A stretch of DNA of 64,000 nt, from positions 682,001-746,000 of the forward strand of contig JADJON010000001.1 in NCBI GenBank assembly GCA_016713765.1. The letters run 5' to 3'. This document shows positions 27,600 to 34,712 of this stretch, in pieces. The position numbers and the translations under genes are program-made. The stretch's first letter is position 1. Each line of letters begins with the position of its first letter. Below the pieces are notes generated by a model. The model ran no database searches and had not been told where the DNA came from. It saw only the letters and a list, made by a program, of their open reading frames with translations. This DNA comes from Bacteroidota bacterium (GTDB lineage: Bacteria; Bacteroidota; Bacteroidia; AKYH767-A; 2013-40CM-41-45).

Positions 27600-28757
27600 T
27601 CAGCCCAATGCCTGACGAAGGTCGGCGATCAGGTCGTTCGCGTCTTCAATGCCGACGCTCAGTCGCAGCAGTGAGTCGAGTACGCCCGACTTTTCCCGCA
27701 TCTCCTTTGGAATGGAAGCGTGGGTCATCGTGGCCGGATGACCGATCAGGGATTCAACGCCGCCGAGGGATTCGGCCAGCGAGAAAACCTTGGTACTCGA
27801 TGCCATCCGGAACGCTTCTTCGAGGGAGTCGCCTTTGAGGGTGAACGAGATCATGCCGCCGAAACCACGCATCTGCGACTTCGCGATGGCGTGGTTCGGA
27901 TGGTCGGGAAAGCCCGGCCAGTGCAGTTTGTCGATCTTCGGATGCGACTTCAGGAACTCCGCAACCGCCTTGCCGTTTTCGCAATGGCGTTGCACCCGTA
28001 CGTGCAGCGTCTTCAGTCCGCGCAGCACAAGGAAGCTGTCCATCGGCCCCGGCACCGCGCCGCAGGAGTTGGCGATGAAGGCGAGTTCTTCCTGGATCTT
28101 GTCGTCGTTCGTACAGGTGGCGCCCATCACGACGTCGGAATGGCCACCGAGGTATTTGGTTGCAGAATGCACGACGATGGTAGCACCCAGGTCCAGCGGA
28201 TTCTGTAGATAAGGAGACGCGAAGGTGTTGTCGACCACCAGCATCAGCTTCTTCGCCTGCGCGATGGCTGCCACCCCGCGGATGTCGATGATCTTCATCA
28301 GCGGATTGGTCGGGGTCTCGACCCACAGCATCCGCGTCTTGTCGTTGATGTGCTTGTTGATCTCGTTCACATCGTGCATGTTCACGAAATGGAACACGAT
28401 GCCGTAGTGCGCGAAAACCTTGGTGAACATGCGGTACGAACCGCCGTACAGATCGTCCGTGGCGATCACTTCATCGCCGGGTCGCAGCAACTTGATGATG
28501 GCATCTTCCGCGCCCTGTCCGCTCGAGAAGCATAATCCGTGCTTCGCGTTCTCCAGGGAAGCGATGCACTGCTCCAGCGCCACACGCGTCGGATTCTTTC
28601 CGCGGGCATAGGCATAGCCTTTATGCTTTCCCGGTAATTCCTGTACGTACGTGGAGGTTTGGTAAATGGGCGTCATGATCGCCCCGGTACTCGGGTCCGG
28701 CGACTGCCCGGCATGGATCGCCCGCGTCCCGAAACCGTGATCGTTGGAGGTTGACAT
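27600..28757 (-). CDS. Cystathionine gamma-synthase/gamma-lyase family PLP enzyme
   Basis: This 385-residue protein belongs to the Cys/Met-metabolism PLP family. It shows 'GFGTRAIHAGQSPDPSTGAIMTPIYQTSTYVQ', 'YARGKNPTRVALEQCIASLE', 'DDLYGGSYRMF', 'WVETPTNPLMKIIDI' and the PLP lysine in 'VVHSATKYLGGHSDVV' (K201). The C-terminal 'SLGGVESLIGHPATMTHASIP' and 'RLSVGIEDANDLIADL' are complete. The family makes or cleaves cystathionine, linking cysteine and homocysteine. MetB (synthase) and MccB/CTH (lyase) cannot be separated safely by eye, so no symbol is given. It is monocistronic with its own -7 box and terminator. Confidence 0.9.
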   Translation of the reverse strand: MSTSNDHGFGTRAIHAGQSPDPSTGAIMTPIYQTSTYVQELPGKHKGYAYARGKNPTRVALEQCIASLENAKHGLCFSSGQGAEDAIIKLLRPGDEVIATDDLYGGSYRMFTKVFAHYGIVFHFVNMHDVNEINKHINDKTRMLWVETPTNPLMKIIDIRGVAAIAQAKKLMLVVDNTFASPYLQNPLDLGATIVVHSATKYLGGHSDVVMGATCTNDDKIQEELAFIANSCGAVPGPMDSFLVLRGLKTLHVRVQRHCENGKAVAEFLKSHPKIDKLHWPGFPDHPNHAIAKSQMRGFGGMISFTLKGDSLEEAFRMASSTKVFSLAESLGGVESLIGHPATMTHASIPKEMREKSGVLDSLLRLSVGIEDANDLIADLRQALG

Positions 28758-28761
28758 GGGG

Positions 28762-28769
28762 CAAAGGTA
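28762..28769 (-). promoter_or_regulatory. Bacteroidota -7 box for the cystathionine gamma-synthase gene
   Basis: TACCTTTG on the minus strand, perfect TAnnTTTG, four bases before the ATG at 28757. The heptamer array starting at 28778 lies just upstream, over the expected -33 position. Confidence 0.55.
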
Positions 28770-28777
28770 GGAAATCG

Positions 28778-28833
28778 GGAGTGAGGAGCGAGGAGCGTTT
28801 CGGGTTTCGAGTTTCCGGTTTCGAGTTTCGGGT
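28778..28833. repeat. Heptamer array, GGAGCGA then TTCGGGT/TTCGAGT (8 units)
   Basis: Units GGAGTGA, GGAGCGA, GGAGCGT, TTCGGGT, TTCGAGT, TTCCGGT, TTCGAGT, TTCGGGT. The last five are the reverse complement of the array at 28943, so the two form facing arms of a possible long hairpin. Confidence 0.92.
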
Positions 28834-28845
28834 TGTTGTTGGTTA

Positions 28846-28880
28846 TTGGTAATTAGTAATTAGTAATTAGTAATTAGTTA
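28846..28880. repeat. Heptamer array, TTAGTAA family (5 units)
   Basis: TTGGTAA, TTAGTAA three times, TTAGTTA. It sits between the two facing CG-rich arms, where it would fall in the loop region. Confidence 0.95.
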
Positions 28881-28896
28881 GTTGTCCGTAGAGCTT

Positions 28897-29061
28897 CTCC
28901 CTCGGTCTCGGTCACGCTCCTCGTCCCTGCCTTTTAAAGACCGGAAACTCGAAACTCGAAACTCGAAACTCGAGACCCGGAACCCGGAACCCGAAACCCT
29001 CCTCCCTCGGTCTCGGTCACGTTCCTCGTCCCTGCCTTTTAAAGACCGGAAACTCGAAACC
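28897..29061. repeat. Two direct copies 105 bases apart, with CGAAACT heptamer array between
   Basis: A ~60-base block starting CTCCCTCGGTCTCGGTCACG and ending CCGGAAACTCGAAAC occurs at 28897 and again at 29002, with one base difference. The offset of 105 is 15 heptamers. Between them are eight units, 28943-28998: GGAAACT, CGAAACT three times, CGAGACC, CGGAACC twice, CGAAACC. The second copy runs into the LytTR gene's stop codon. Confidence 0.92.
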
Positions 29062-29754
29062 CTAACCCTTGAAGACCCGAAAAAACCCCTCCTCATAGCT
29101 GTTCCCGATCGGGATGTCCTCTTTGCCGATCCGGATCATCTTGCTGCGAACGCTTTCGATGCGCGACAAGGGGACGATGAACGAACGGTGCACCCGGATG
29201 AACTGGTCGGCCGGGAGCTTTTCGATCATCGACTTCATGGTCATCCGGGTGACGATCGTCTTCTGCTCCAGCAAATGGATCTTCAGGTAATCGTCGAGGC
29301 CTTCGATGAATTCGATGTCCTTCAATTTGACTTTCACCAGGCGGTAATCGGCCTTGATGAGCAGAAAAGGTTCCTCAGCCGCCGCCGGTGTGCTTCCCCG
29401 TTGCTGGCGTTCGGAAAATTTCCGGACGGCCTGCTGGAAGCGCTCGAAGGAATACGGCTTTAGCAGGTAGTCGACCGCATTCAGATTGAATCCCTGTACC
29501 GCGTAATCCGCAAAAGCGGTCGTGAAGATCACCGGAATCGGTTTGTTGAGGGAAGTGTAAAAGTCGATACCTGAAATGGACGGCATCTGAATGTCGAGAA
29601 ACAACAAGTCGACCGCTTGGTCTTTCAGGTACTGCTGCGCTTCCGACGGACGCGTGAAGGTACCATCGAGCTGTAGGATATCCACACGCTCCGCATAGCG
29701 CTGCAGGACGGTCAGTGCGGGCGGTTCATCATCAAGTGCGATGCAGCGGATCAT
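29062..29754 (-). CDS. LytTR-family response regulator
   Basis: This 230-residue regulator has an N-terminal receiver domain ('IRCIALDDEPPAL' acidic pair, phospho-acceptor D54 in 'LLFLDIQMPS', 'VIFTTAFADYAVQGF', 'DYLLKPYSFERF') and a C-terminal LytTR DNA-binding domain (~125-230: 'IEFIEGLDDYLKIHL', 'FIRVHRSFIVPLSRIESV', 'IPIGNSYEEGF'). LytTR proteins bind imperfect direct repeats upstream of target operons. The start overlaps the histidine-kinase stop by 4 bases. The stop codon lies inside a CTAACCC heptamer of the following repeat region, so the last residues may be array-derived. Confidence 0.95.
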   Translation of the reverse strand: MIRCIALDDEPPALTVLQRYAERVDILQLDGTFTRPSEAQQYLKDQAVDLLFLDIQMPSISGIDFYTSLNKPIPVIFTTAFADYAVQGFNLNAVDYLLKPYSFERFQQAVRKFSERQQRGSTPAAAEEPFLLIKADYRLVKVKLKDIEFIEGLDDYLKIHLLEQKTIVTRMTMKSMIEKLPADQFIRVHRSFIVPLSRIESVRSKMIRIGKEDIPIGNSYEEGFFRVFKG

Positions 29755-30833
29755 GCCAGTTGAACGGATAAGTGTAAACGATATTCGGTTTCCGTTTCGT
29801 CGATCGTGAGCGTATGCCGGCCCGGATAAAAAAGTTCCAGTCGTTGGCGCGTGTTGTGCAAGCCGATGCCCAGCGCGATGTTCTTGTTGTGGTTGGCGTC
29901 GACCTTGGTGTTTGCGATGTCGAGCGTGACGCGTGTTCCTGAAACGCGAATGCGGATGTCGATCACCGAATCGTCTTCGGGATTGACCCCGTACTTGTAC
30001 GCGTTCTCGATCAGCGGGATGAGCAGGAGCGGAGCGATCAGGAGATTGTCGGGATCGCCTTCGATCGACGAATGAACCTTCGCGTTCTTGTCGAGGCGAA
30101 GGCTTTGCAGGTCGATGTAGTCGCGGATGTAATGCAGTTCCTTCTCGAGCGGGACGAACTCTTCCGAAGCTTCGGTGATCACATAGCGCATCATCTCCGA
30201 CAATTTCACGATCGCCGGAGCGGTCTCGTCAGAGCGCGAAAGCGCCAGAGAATAGATGCTGTTCAAGGTGTTGAAGAGAAAATGCGGATGGACCTGCGCT
30301 TTCAGGAAACTCAGTTCAGCATGCAGGCGTTCGCGTTCCGAGCGTCGCCACTGCTGGATCAGCCGCAGGCTGAGCGCGATGAACAGTACGGCGAGAAATA
30401 CGAAGAAATTGTGACTGAACATCAGCAAACTCTTCCCGCGATGCCGCTCCGGCGGATCCAGTTTGACCTTGAGCGAGTCCGCCGCTTCCTGACTCATGAA
30501 GATCGTCTTGCCGGGCTCCGGATGGAAGTGGGGACGATAAGGGTAAAAGAGGTTGGGCACCACATAAACCGCAACCAGCGAGGCAACGACCACCGTGATG
30601 AAAATCCCGTACCGGCGGGTGGTGAACAGGCGCGGGATCAGGAGGTAGTAGCTCAGGTAAAAGAACCCGAGCATCAGGATGTGCGCGACCAGGTCCCGCA
30701 AGGTCATCTCCGACCGAAGGAACTCGTCCCAGGTCAGCTCGCTCAGCGGCGTCCGCATGTACAGGATCGGCAGCGAGAGAAACAGCAGGCTGCCCAGGAT
30801 GTGTACCGGAAAGAGCGGAAACGGACGCTTCAT
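29751..30833 (-). CDS. LytS-type sensor histidine kinase
   Basis: This 360-residue protein has about four N-terminal membrane helices (residues ~10-30, 45-66, 76-95, 140-160), with an extracytoplasmic loop of ~40 residues before the last. The His-kinase domain has the phospho-acceptor in 'QVHPHFLFNTLNSIYSL' (H184 of PHFLFN). A HATPase region carries 'LLLIPLIENAYKYGV' and 'GIGLHNTRQRLELFYPG'. The domain belongs to the LytS/YehU group (His_kinase), which pairs with LytTR regulators, and the partner gene overlaps its end. The signal is unknown. Confidence 0.94.
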   Translation of the reverse strand: MKRPFPLFPVHILGSLLFLSLPILYMRTPLSELTWDEFLRSEMTLRDLVAHILMLGFFYLSYYLLIPRLFTTRRYGIFITVVVASLVAVYVVPNLFYPYRPHFHPEPGKTIFMSQEAADSLKVKLDPPERHRGKSLLMFSHNFFVFLAVLFIALSLRLIQQWRRSERERLHAELSFLKAQVHPHFLFNTLNSIYSLALSRSDETAPAIVKLSEMMRYVITEASEEFVPLEKELHYIRDYIDLQSLRLDKNAKVHSSIEGDPDNLLIAPLLLIPLIENAYKYGVNPEDDSVIDIRIRVSGTRVTLDIANTKVDANHNKNIALGIGLHNTRQRLELFYPGRHTLTIDETETEYRLHLSVQLA

Positions 30834-30843
30834 ACAGGATACT

Positions 30844-30851
30844 CAAACCTA
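30844..30851 (-). promoter_or_regulatory. Bacteroidota -7 box for the LytS-LytTR operon
   Basis: TAGGTTTG on the minus strand, perfect TAnnTTTG, 10 bases upstream of the kinase ATG. Confidence 0.5.
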
Positions 30852-30930
30852 CGATTTCCCGCGTTAGCAGGGGGAATTCTTCGGGGAAACGGAAGATTCC
30901 TGCGGCAGAACCGGGCTGTACGGGCTGCTG

Positions 30931-31521
30931 TCAGTCGTTCGACGGCCCCTTTTCGTAAAAGTGCATCTCTTCCACGTAGTCCCAGACGGACTCGGGAAGC
31001 ATGTAGCGAACGTCTTTCTTGTTCCGGATGGACTCCCGGATGAAACTGGCGGAAAGCTCGACCAATGGGGCGTTGATCACCTTCACGCGGGGATGATGCA
31101 ACAGCTCGCCACCGTCGCTCTCTTTGCGCGGGTAAACGTACAACTCACATTGTTCCAGCAACATTTCCCAGTTCTTCCACTTCTTAAAACTTTCCAGGTT
31201 GTCCGCGCCCATGATCAGTACGAACGTATGGGAAGGAAACTGCTCGTGCAGGTAGGTGATGGTGTCGATCGTATAGTTCGGCTTCGGCAGCTTGAACTCG
31301 ATGTCGGTGGCTTTGATCTTCCGGTTGTTCCCGATGGCCAGCTTCACCATCGCCAAACGTTGGTAGTCGTTCAACAGGGTCTGCTTCGGCTTCAACGGAT
31401 TGTGCGGCGACACCACCAGCCACACCTGGTCCAGGTCCGTAAACTCCGACACATACCCCGCAATGATCATGTGCCCGTTATGGACCGGGTTAAAGGAGCC
31501 GAAGTAGAGGCCGATTTTCAT
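30931..31521 (-). CDS. nadD: Nicotinate-nucleotide adenylyltransferase
   Basis: This 196-residue enzyme joins nicotinate mononucleotide to AMP to give deamido-NAD. The N-terminal 'GLYFGSFNPVHNGHMIIAGYV' holds the (H/T)xGH nucleotidyltransferase signature. 'WLVVSPHNPLKPKQTL' and 'LIMGADNLESFKKWKNW' are NadD-specific, and the C-terminal 'LSASFIRESIRNKKDVRYMLP' is the second ATP-binding motif. It is the last gene of a yicC-gmk-nadD group, but separated from gmk by 170 bases filled with heptamer arrays. Confidence 0.95.
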   Translation of the reverse strand: MKIGLYFGSFNPVHNGHMIIAGYVSEFTDLDQVWLVVSPHNPLKPKQTLLNDYQRLAMVKLAIGNNRKIKATDIEFKLPKPNYTIDTITYLHEQFPSHTFVLIMGADNLESFKKWKNWEMLLEQCELYVYPRKESDGGELLHHPRVKVINAPLVELSASFIRESIRNKKDVRYMLPESVWDYVEEMHFYEKGPSND

Positions 31522-31534
31522 GGAGGGGGGGGGA

Positions 31535-31618
31535 AACTGGTAACTGGTAACTGGTAATTGGTAACTAGTAATTAGTAATTAGTAATTAGTAACTAGTAAT
31601 TGGTGATTTGTGATTGGG
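31535..31618. repeat. Heptamer array, AACTGGT/AATTAGT family (12 units)
   Basis: Twelve uninterrupted 7-base units: AACTGGT three times, AATTGGT, AACTAGT, AATTAGT three times, AACTAGT, AATTGGT, GATTTGT, GATTGGG. It begins 13 bases upstream of the nadD ATG. Confidence 0.96.
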
Positions 31619-31662
31619 GTTATTATCTCGCGGCTAGATCGCTATGCCTTATTTTTCCTCCC

Positions 31663-31690
31663 TCGTCCCTCGTCCCTCGTCCCTCGCCCC
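31663..31690. repeat. Heptamer array, TCGTCCC family (4 units)
   Basis: TCGTCCC three times and TCGCCCC. The array ends one base from the TGA stop of gmk (31692-31694) and is the same family as the 20-unit array before polA. Confidence 0.95.
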
Positions 31691-31691
31691 T

Positions 31692-32255
31692 TCACTGAAC
31701 AAACCCCGCCACCACCTGCTTCGCTTCCTCCAGCGCATGCTCCAGGGTGTCGTTCACGATCACACGGTCGAAGCGGAAGGCGTAGGTGAGTTCGTGCTCG
31801 GCTTTGGCGACACGGGCTTTGAGCGATTCGGGGGTCTCCGACTGACGCGCGGTGAGGCGCTGGTGCAAGGCTTCCACGGAGGGCGGCATCACGAAAACCG
31901 CGAGGAGCAATTCCCCGAAGGTCTTCTTGAGTTGCAACCCGCCTTCGACGTCCACGTCGAACACCACTACTTTATTCTCCCGCCACAGTCGGTCCACCTC
32001 CGAACGCAGCGTGCCGTAGAAGCGGTCCTTGTAAACTTCCTCCCATTCGACGAACTCGCCCGCGTCGATGCGGCGTTTGAATTCGTTTACGCTGATGAAG
32101 TGGTAGTCCACGCCATCGGTCTCGGTCTCCCGCTTGGGTCGCGTCGTGGCCGAGATGGAGAAGGCCAGGCGCGGATCGGTATCGAGCAGGTGGCGGACGA
32201 TGGTCGTCTTGCCGCTGCCCGAGGGTCCGCAGAAGAGCAGGAGTTTTCCTTGCAT
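31692..32255 (-). CDS. gmk: Guanylate kinase
   Basis: This 187-residue enzyme phosphorylates GMP to GDP with ATP. The P-loop is 'LLLFCGPSGSGKTTIVRHLL'. The GMP-binding segment 'FSISATTRPKRETETDGVDYHFIS' and 'VFDVDVEGGLQLKK' are complete, and the lid residues 'SVEALHQRLTARQSET' follow. It starts 4 bases after the yicC stop, so the two are co-transcribed, an order common in Bacteroidota. Confidence 0.96.
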   Translation of the reverse strand: MQGKLLLFCGPSGSGKTTIVRHLLDTDPRLAFSISATTRPKRETETDGVDYHFISVNEFKRRIDAGEFVEWEEVYKDRFYGTLRSEVDRLWRENKVVVFDVDVEGGLQLKKTFGELLLAVFVMPPSVEALHQRLTARQSETPESLKARVAKAEHELTYAFRFDRVIVNDTLEHALEEAKQVVAGFVQ

Positions 32256-32259
32256 GGGA

Positions 32260-33135
32260 TCAGAGTACGTTGAGTACCTGTTCTTTGATCTTTTCCAGTT
32301 CGTCTTTCATTCCCACCACCACCTGTTGCATCGCCGCGTCGTTCGCCTTGGAACCGATCGTGTTGATCTCCCGACCGATCTCCTGACCGATGAAGCCCAG
32401 CTTCTTGCCCGAGGATTGTTCGCCTTTCAGCACCTTGATAAAATAGTCGAGGTGGGAGCGGAGGCGGACTTTCTCCTCGGAGATGTCGAACTTCTCGATG
32501 TAGAAGATGAGTTCCTGCTCGAAGCGGTTGCGGTCGAGGTTGTTCTGCTCGATGAACTCGTCGAGCGAGCCTTGCAGCCGTTTGCGCACCTGTTCGATGC
32601 GGCCTGCTTCGTAAGGCTCCAAGGCCGCCAATCCTTTTCCGATACCGGCGATGCGTTCACTCAGGTCCTTGCCCAAAGCCTTCCCTTCGTTCTTCCGGAA
32701 TTCGTCGAAACGATGCATCGCTTCCTGCAAACAACCCAAGAGCGCGTTCCATTCTTCTTCCGCCAGACTGTTTCGTTCATTCACCAGCACCTCGGGCAGG
32801 CCGAGCAGGATCTGGAAATAATTATCCGGCTGCTTCAGGCCGAGGGCCTTCTGGGCCGACTGCAACTCCGCGTCATACGCCTTGAGCAACGGCAGGTTCA
32901 CGGAAGTACGCTTACCCGCTTCCTGCGACTCGATCCCGATCGTGCATTCCACCTTGCCGCGTTCGATAAAACGGTTCAGCTCGGCGCGCAGCTCGAGTTC
33001 CTTTTCCCGGTATTGCGCGGGCAGGCGGAGGGTCAGGTCGAAGAACTTGCTGTTCACCGACTTGATCTCCACCGTGATGGTCTTGGAGGGCAGGTTGACC
33101 GCGGCGGTGCCGAAGCCGGTCATGGAACGGATCAT
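32260..33135 (-). CDS. YicC/YloC-family endoribonuclease
   Basis: This 291-residue protein begins 'MIRSMTGFGTA', the diagnostic YicC N-terminus, and ends with the conserved 'GFIGQEIGREINTIGSKANDA' and 'VGMKDELEKIKEQVLNVL'. Family members are stress-related endoribonucleases with a metal site formed by C-terminal residues. The frame stays open far upstream, but the start at 33135 is fixed by the family N-terminus and by a TACTTTTG box 19 bases before it. It is the first gene of yicC-gmk(-nadD). Confidence 0.94.
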   Translation of the reverse strand: MIRSMTGFGTAAVNLPSKTITVEIKSVNSKFFDLTLRLPAQYREKELELRAELNRFIERGKVECTIGIESQEAGKRTSVNLPLLKAYDAELQSAQKALGLKQPDNYFQILLGLPEVLVNERNSLAEEEWNALLGCLQEAMHRFDEFRKNEGKALGKDLSERIAGIGKGLAALEPYEAGRIEQVRKRLQGSLDEFIEQNNLDRNRFEQELIFYIEKFDISEEKVRLRSHLDYFIKVLKGEQSSGKKLGFIGQEIGREINTIGSKANDAAMQQVVVGMKDELEKIKEQVLNVL

Positions 33136-33153
33136 GGGTGGGGTGTGAGGCTG

Positions 33154-33161
33154 CAAAAGTA
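33154..33161 (-). promoter_or_regulatory. Bacteroidota -7 box for yicC-gmk
   Basis: TACTTTTG on the minus strand, perfect TAnnTTTG, 18 bases upstream of the yicC ATG. Confidence 0.55.
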
Positions 33162-33179
33162 CGCCGATGCCCGTGAATA

Positions 33180-34079
33180 TCAAGCCACTTCGGGCTTTCT
33201 GCGGACCGGACCGGCAACGAGGTAAACGCCGAGGAAGATGAGCACGCAGGCCCCCGCCTGGATCCAACTCACCGTTTCCTGCGCGATGAGCAACGAAATA
33301 CCCGTGGCGAAGAGCGGCTGGAAGTAAATATAGAAGCTCACCACCGACGGACTCAAATGTTGCAGGCCGTAGGTGTTCAGCAGATAAGCGAAGAAGGTCG
33401 TGAAGAGGATCACATACACGGTCGACAACCAGACCGGCGTGCTGAAGGTGGACCATTCGATCGACGCGACGTCCTTCAGTCCGAGCGGGATCACCAGCAG
33501 GAACCCGTAAAAGAACGTCCAGCGGATCACCGCCCAGGGATGGTACTTGCGCATCATCGGTTTGGCCATCACCATGTAGATCGCGTACGAGACCGCGTTC
33601 GTGAACACCATCGTGTCGCCCAGCCAGGAAGCATTTCCGCTCGCTTTCACACCGAGCAGTATCAGACCGGCCGCGCCGGTGATTCCGCTGGCCACTCCCA
33701 GTACGCGCCGCGGTGTGATGCGGTCGCCGATGAGCACCGCTGCGGCGATCATCACGAGGATGGGCGTGGTGGTCATGATCAGCGCCGCGTTGATGTTCGA
33801 GGTGCGCGACAAGCCTTCGAAGAAGAGGGATTGGTTGATGGCTACGCCGAACAAGCCGAGCAGGAAGAACCGCCAGTGGTCCTTGCGCTCGACCGGACTG
33901 CCCGTACGCGTCGCCCATTCGACGATGCGGAACAGCAGTAAGGCGAAACCGACGCGCAGCAGGATGAAACCGGCCGGACGGATGTAGTGCGGCATGGCGA
34001 TCTTGGCAATGGAAAAATTGGCGCCGTAGATCAGGTTCGCCGCGAAGATCGCCGCGTGCGAGCGGAATCGTGTGCTCAT
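33180..34079 (-). CDS. EamA-family (DMT) membrane transporter
   Basis: This 299-residue integral membrane protein has about ten helices arranged as two EamA repeats ('HAAIFAANLIYGANFSIAKIAM' starting the first and 'WLGDTMVFTNAVSYAIYMVMAKPMM' the second). 'AALIMTTTPILVMIAAAVLIGDRITPRRVLGVASG' and its counterpart 'QPLFATGISLLIAQETVSWIQAGACVLIFLGVYL' are family hallmarks. DMT transporters export metabolites or amino acids. The substrate is unknown. The start overlaps the ArsC-like gene's stop by 4 bases. Confidence 0.9.
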   Translation of the reverse strand: MSTRFRSHAAIFAANLIYGANFSIAKIAMPHYIRPAGFILLRVGFALLLFRIVEWATRTGSPVERKDHWRFFLLGLFGVAINQSLFFEGLSRTSNINAALIMTTTPILVMIAAAVLIGDRITPRRVLGVASGITGAAGLILLGVKASGNASWLGDTMVFTNAVSYAIYMVMAKPMMRKYHPWAVIRWTFFYGFLLVIPLGLKDVASIEWSTFSTPVWLSTVYVILFTTFFAYLLNTYGLQHLSPSVVSFYIYFQPLFATGISLLIAQETVSWIQAGACVLIFLGVYLVAGPVRRKPEVA

Positions 34080-34441
34080 CCTGCCTTCAAAGCTGCCTTG
34101 GCCGCGGCCACCGTCTTGGCCTGGTTGCCGATGAAAATCTGTCGCCCGATCACCAGCACCGGCCGCTTGAGAAAGGTGTAGTCCTGCAACAGGTACTTCC
34201 GGTAATCCGCCTCCTTTAGTTCCAACTCGTGCAGACCCAGCTCCCGGTACTTCCGCGCCACCCGGCTGAACAAAGCCTCGTAACTCCCCGCCAGTTCCTT
34301 CAGTTCATCCACCTGCTTAGCTGTAAGCGGCTCGTTTTTAATATCTTGCAAAACCACCCCGCTTCCAGGCTTCCATTCTTTCAGGATCCGCTGACAAGTC
34401 GAGCAGGTGGAGAGGTGGAGGACTCTGGGGTGCTTGTTCAT
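34076..34441 (-). CDS. ArsC/Spx-family thioredoxin-fold protein
   Basis: This 121-residue protein has 'LSTCSTCQRILKEW' at the N-terminus (C13-x-x-C16), then 'LQDIKNEPLTAKQVDELKELAG' and 'LQDYTFLKRPVLVIGRQIFIGN', matching ArsC/YffB/Spx-like proteins. True arsenate reductases use a single N-terminal Cys plus a conserved Arg near residue 60. The CxxC and the context give no sign of arsenic resistance, so a redox or Spx-like role is as likely. It is co-transcribed with the EamA gene. Confidence 0.85.
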   Translation of the reverse strand: MNKHPRVLHLSTCSTCQRILKEWKPGSGVVLQDIKNEPLTAKQVDELKELAGSYEALFSRVARKYRELGLHELELKEADYRKYLLQDYTFLKRPVLVIGRQIFIGNQAKTVAAAKAALKAG

Positions 34442-34447
34442 GGGTGG

Positions 34448-34455
34448 CGAAATTA
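34448..34455 (-). promoter_or_regulatory. Bacteroidota -7 box for the ArsC-like/EamA pair
   Basis: TAATTTCG on the minus strand, one change from TAnnTTTG, 6 bases before the ATG at 34441. Confidence 0.45.
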
Positions 34456-34464
34456 GGTTTATTG

Positions 34465-34523
34465 TTCCGGGTTCCGGGTTTCGGGTTCCGGGTTGTTTTT
34501 TGTTGAAAGTTGAAGGTTGAAAG
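34465..34523. repeat. Heptamer arrays TTCCGGG (4 units) and TTGAAAG (3 units)
   Basis: TTCCGGG twice, TTTCGGG, TTCCGGG (34465-34492), then TTGAAAG, TTGAAGG, TTGAAAG (34503-34523). The first group is the reverse complement of the array at 34591-34658, giving facing arms between two divergent genes. Confidence 0.93.
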
Positions 34524-34571
34524 TGGAATTTGGTATTTCGTTCAAAACCAGTGTGTACAATAAAAACTGAT

Positions 34572-34664
34572 AACCAATAACCAATAACTCAACTCGGAAC
34601 CCGAAACACGGAACTCGGAACCCTGAACTCAACCCGGAACTCGGAACTCGGAACCCGGAACCCC
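34572..34664. repeat. Heptamer arrays AACCAAT and AACTCGG/AACCCGG (about 12 units)
   Basis: AACCAAT twice, then AACTCGG, AACCCGA, AACACGG, AACTCGG, AACCCTG, a 5-base slip, AACCCGG, AACTCGG twice, AACCCGG and AACCCC. One 5-base unit breaks the register at 34626-34630. Confidence 0.92.
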
Positions 34665-34683
34665 AAACCCCAAACCGATTTAC

Positions 34684-34691
34684 TATATTTG
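34684..34691 (+). promoter_or_regulatory. Bacteroidota -7 box for scpA
   Basis: TATATTTG, perfect TAnnTTTG, 21 bases upstream of the GTG start of scpA. It decides against the TTG at 34689, which lies inside the box. Confidence 0.6.
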
Positions 34692-34712
34692 TCCAACCCC
34701 CACCCCCTTCCC

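Noticed and set aside
33136..33918. A 260-codon N-terminal extension of yicC
   Set aside because: It overlaps the EamA gene on the same strand, is arginine/histidine-rich nonsense, and the family N-terminus and promoter box fix the start at 33135.
34076..34441. Arsenate reductase arsC
   Set aside because: There is no arsenic-resistance neighbour, and the CxxC motif fits Spx/YffB-like relatives equally well.
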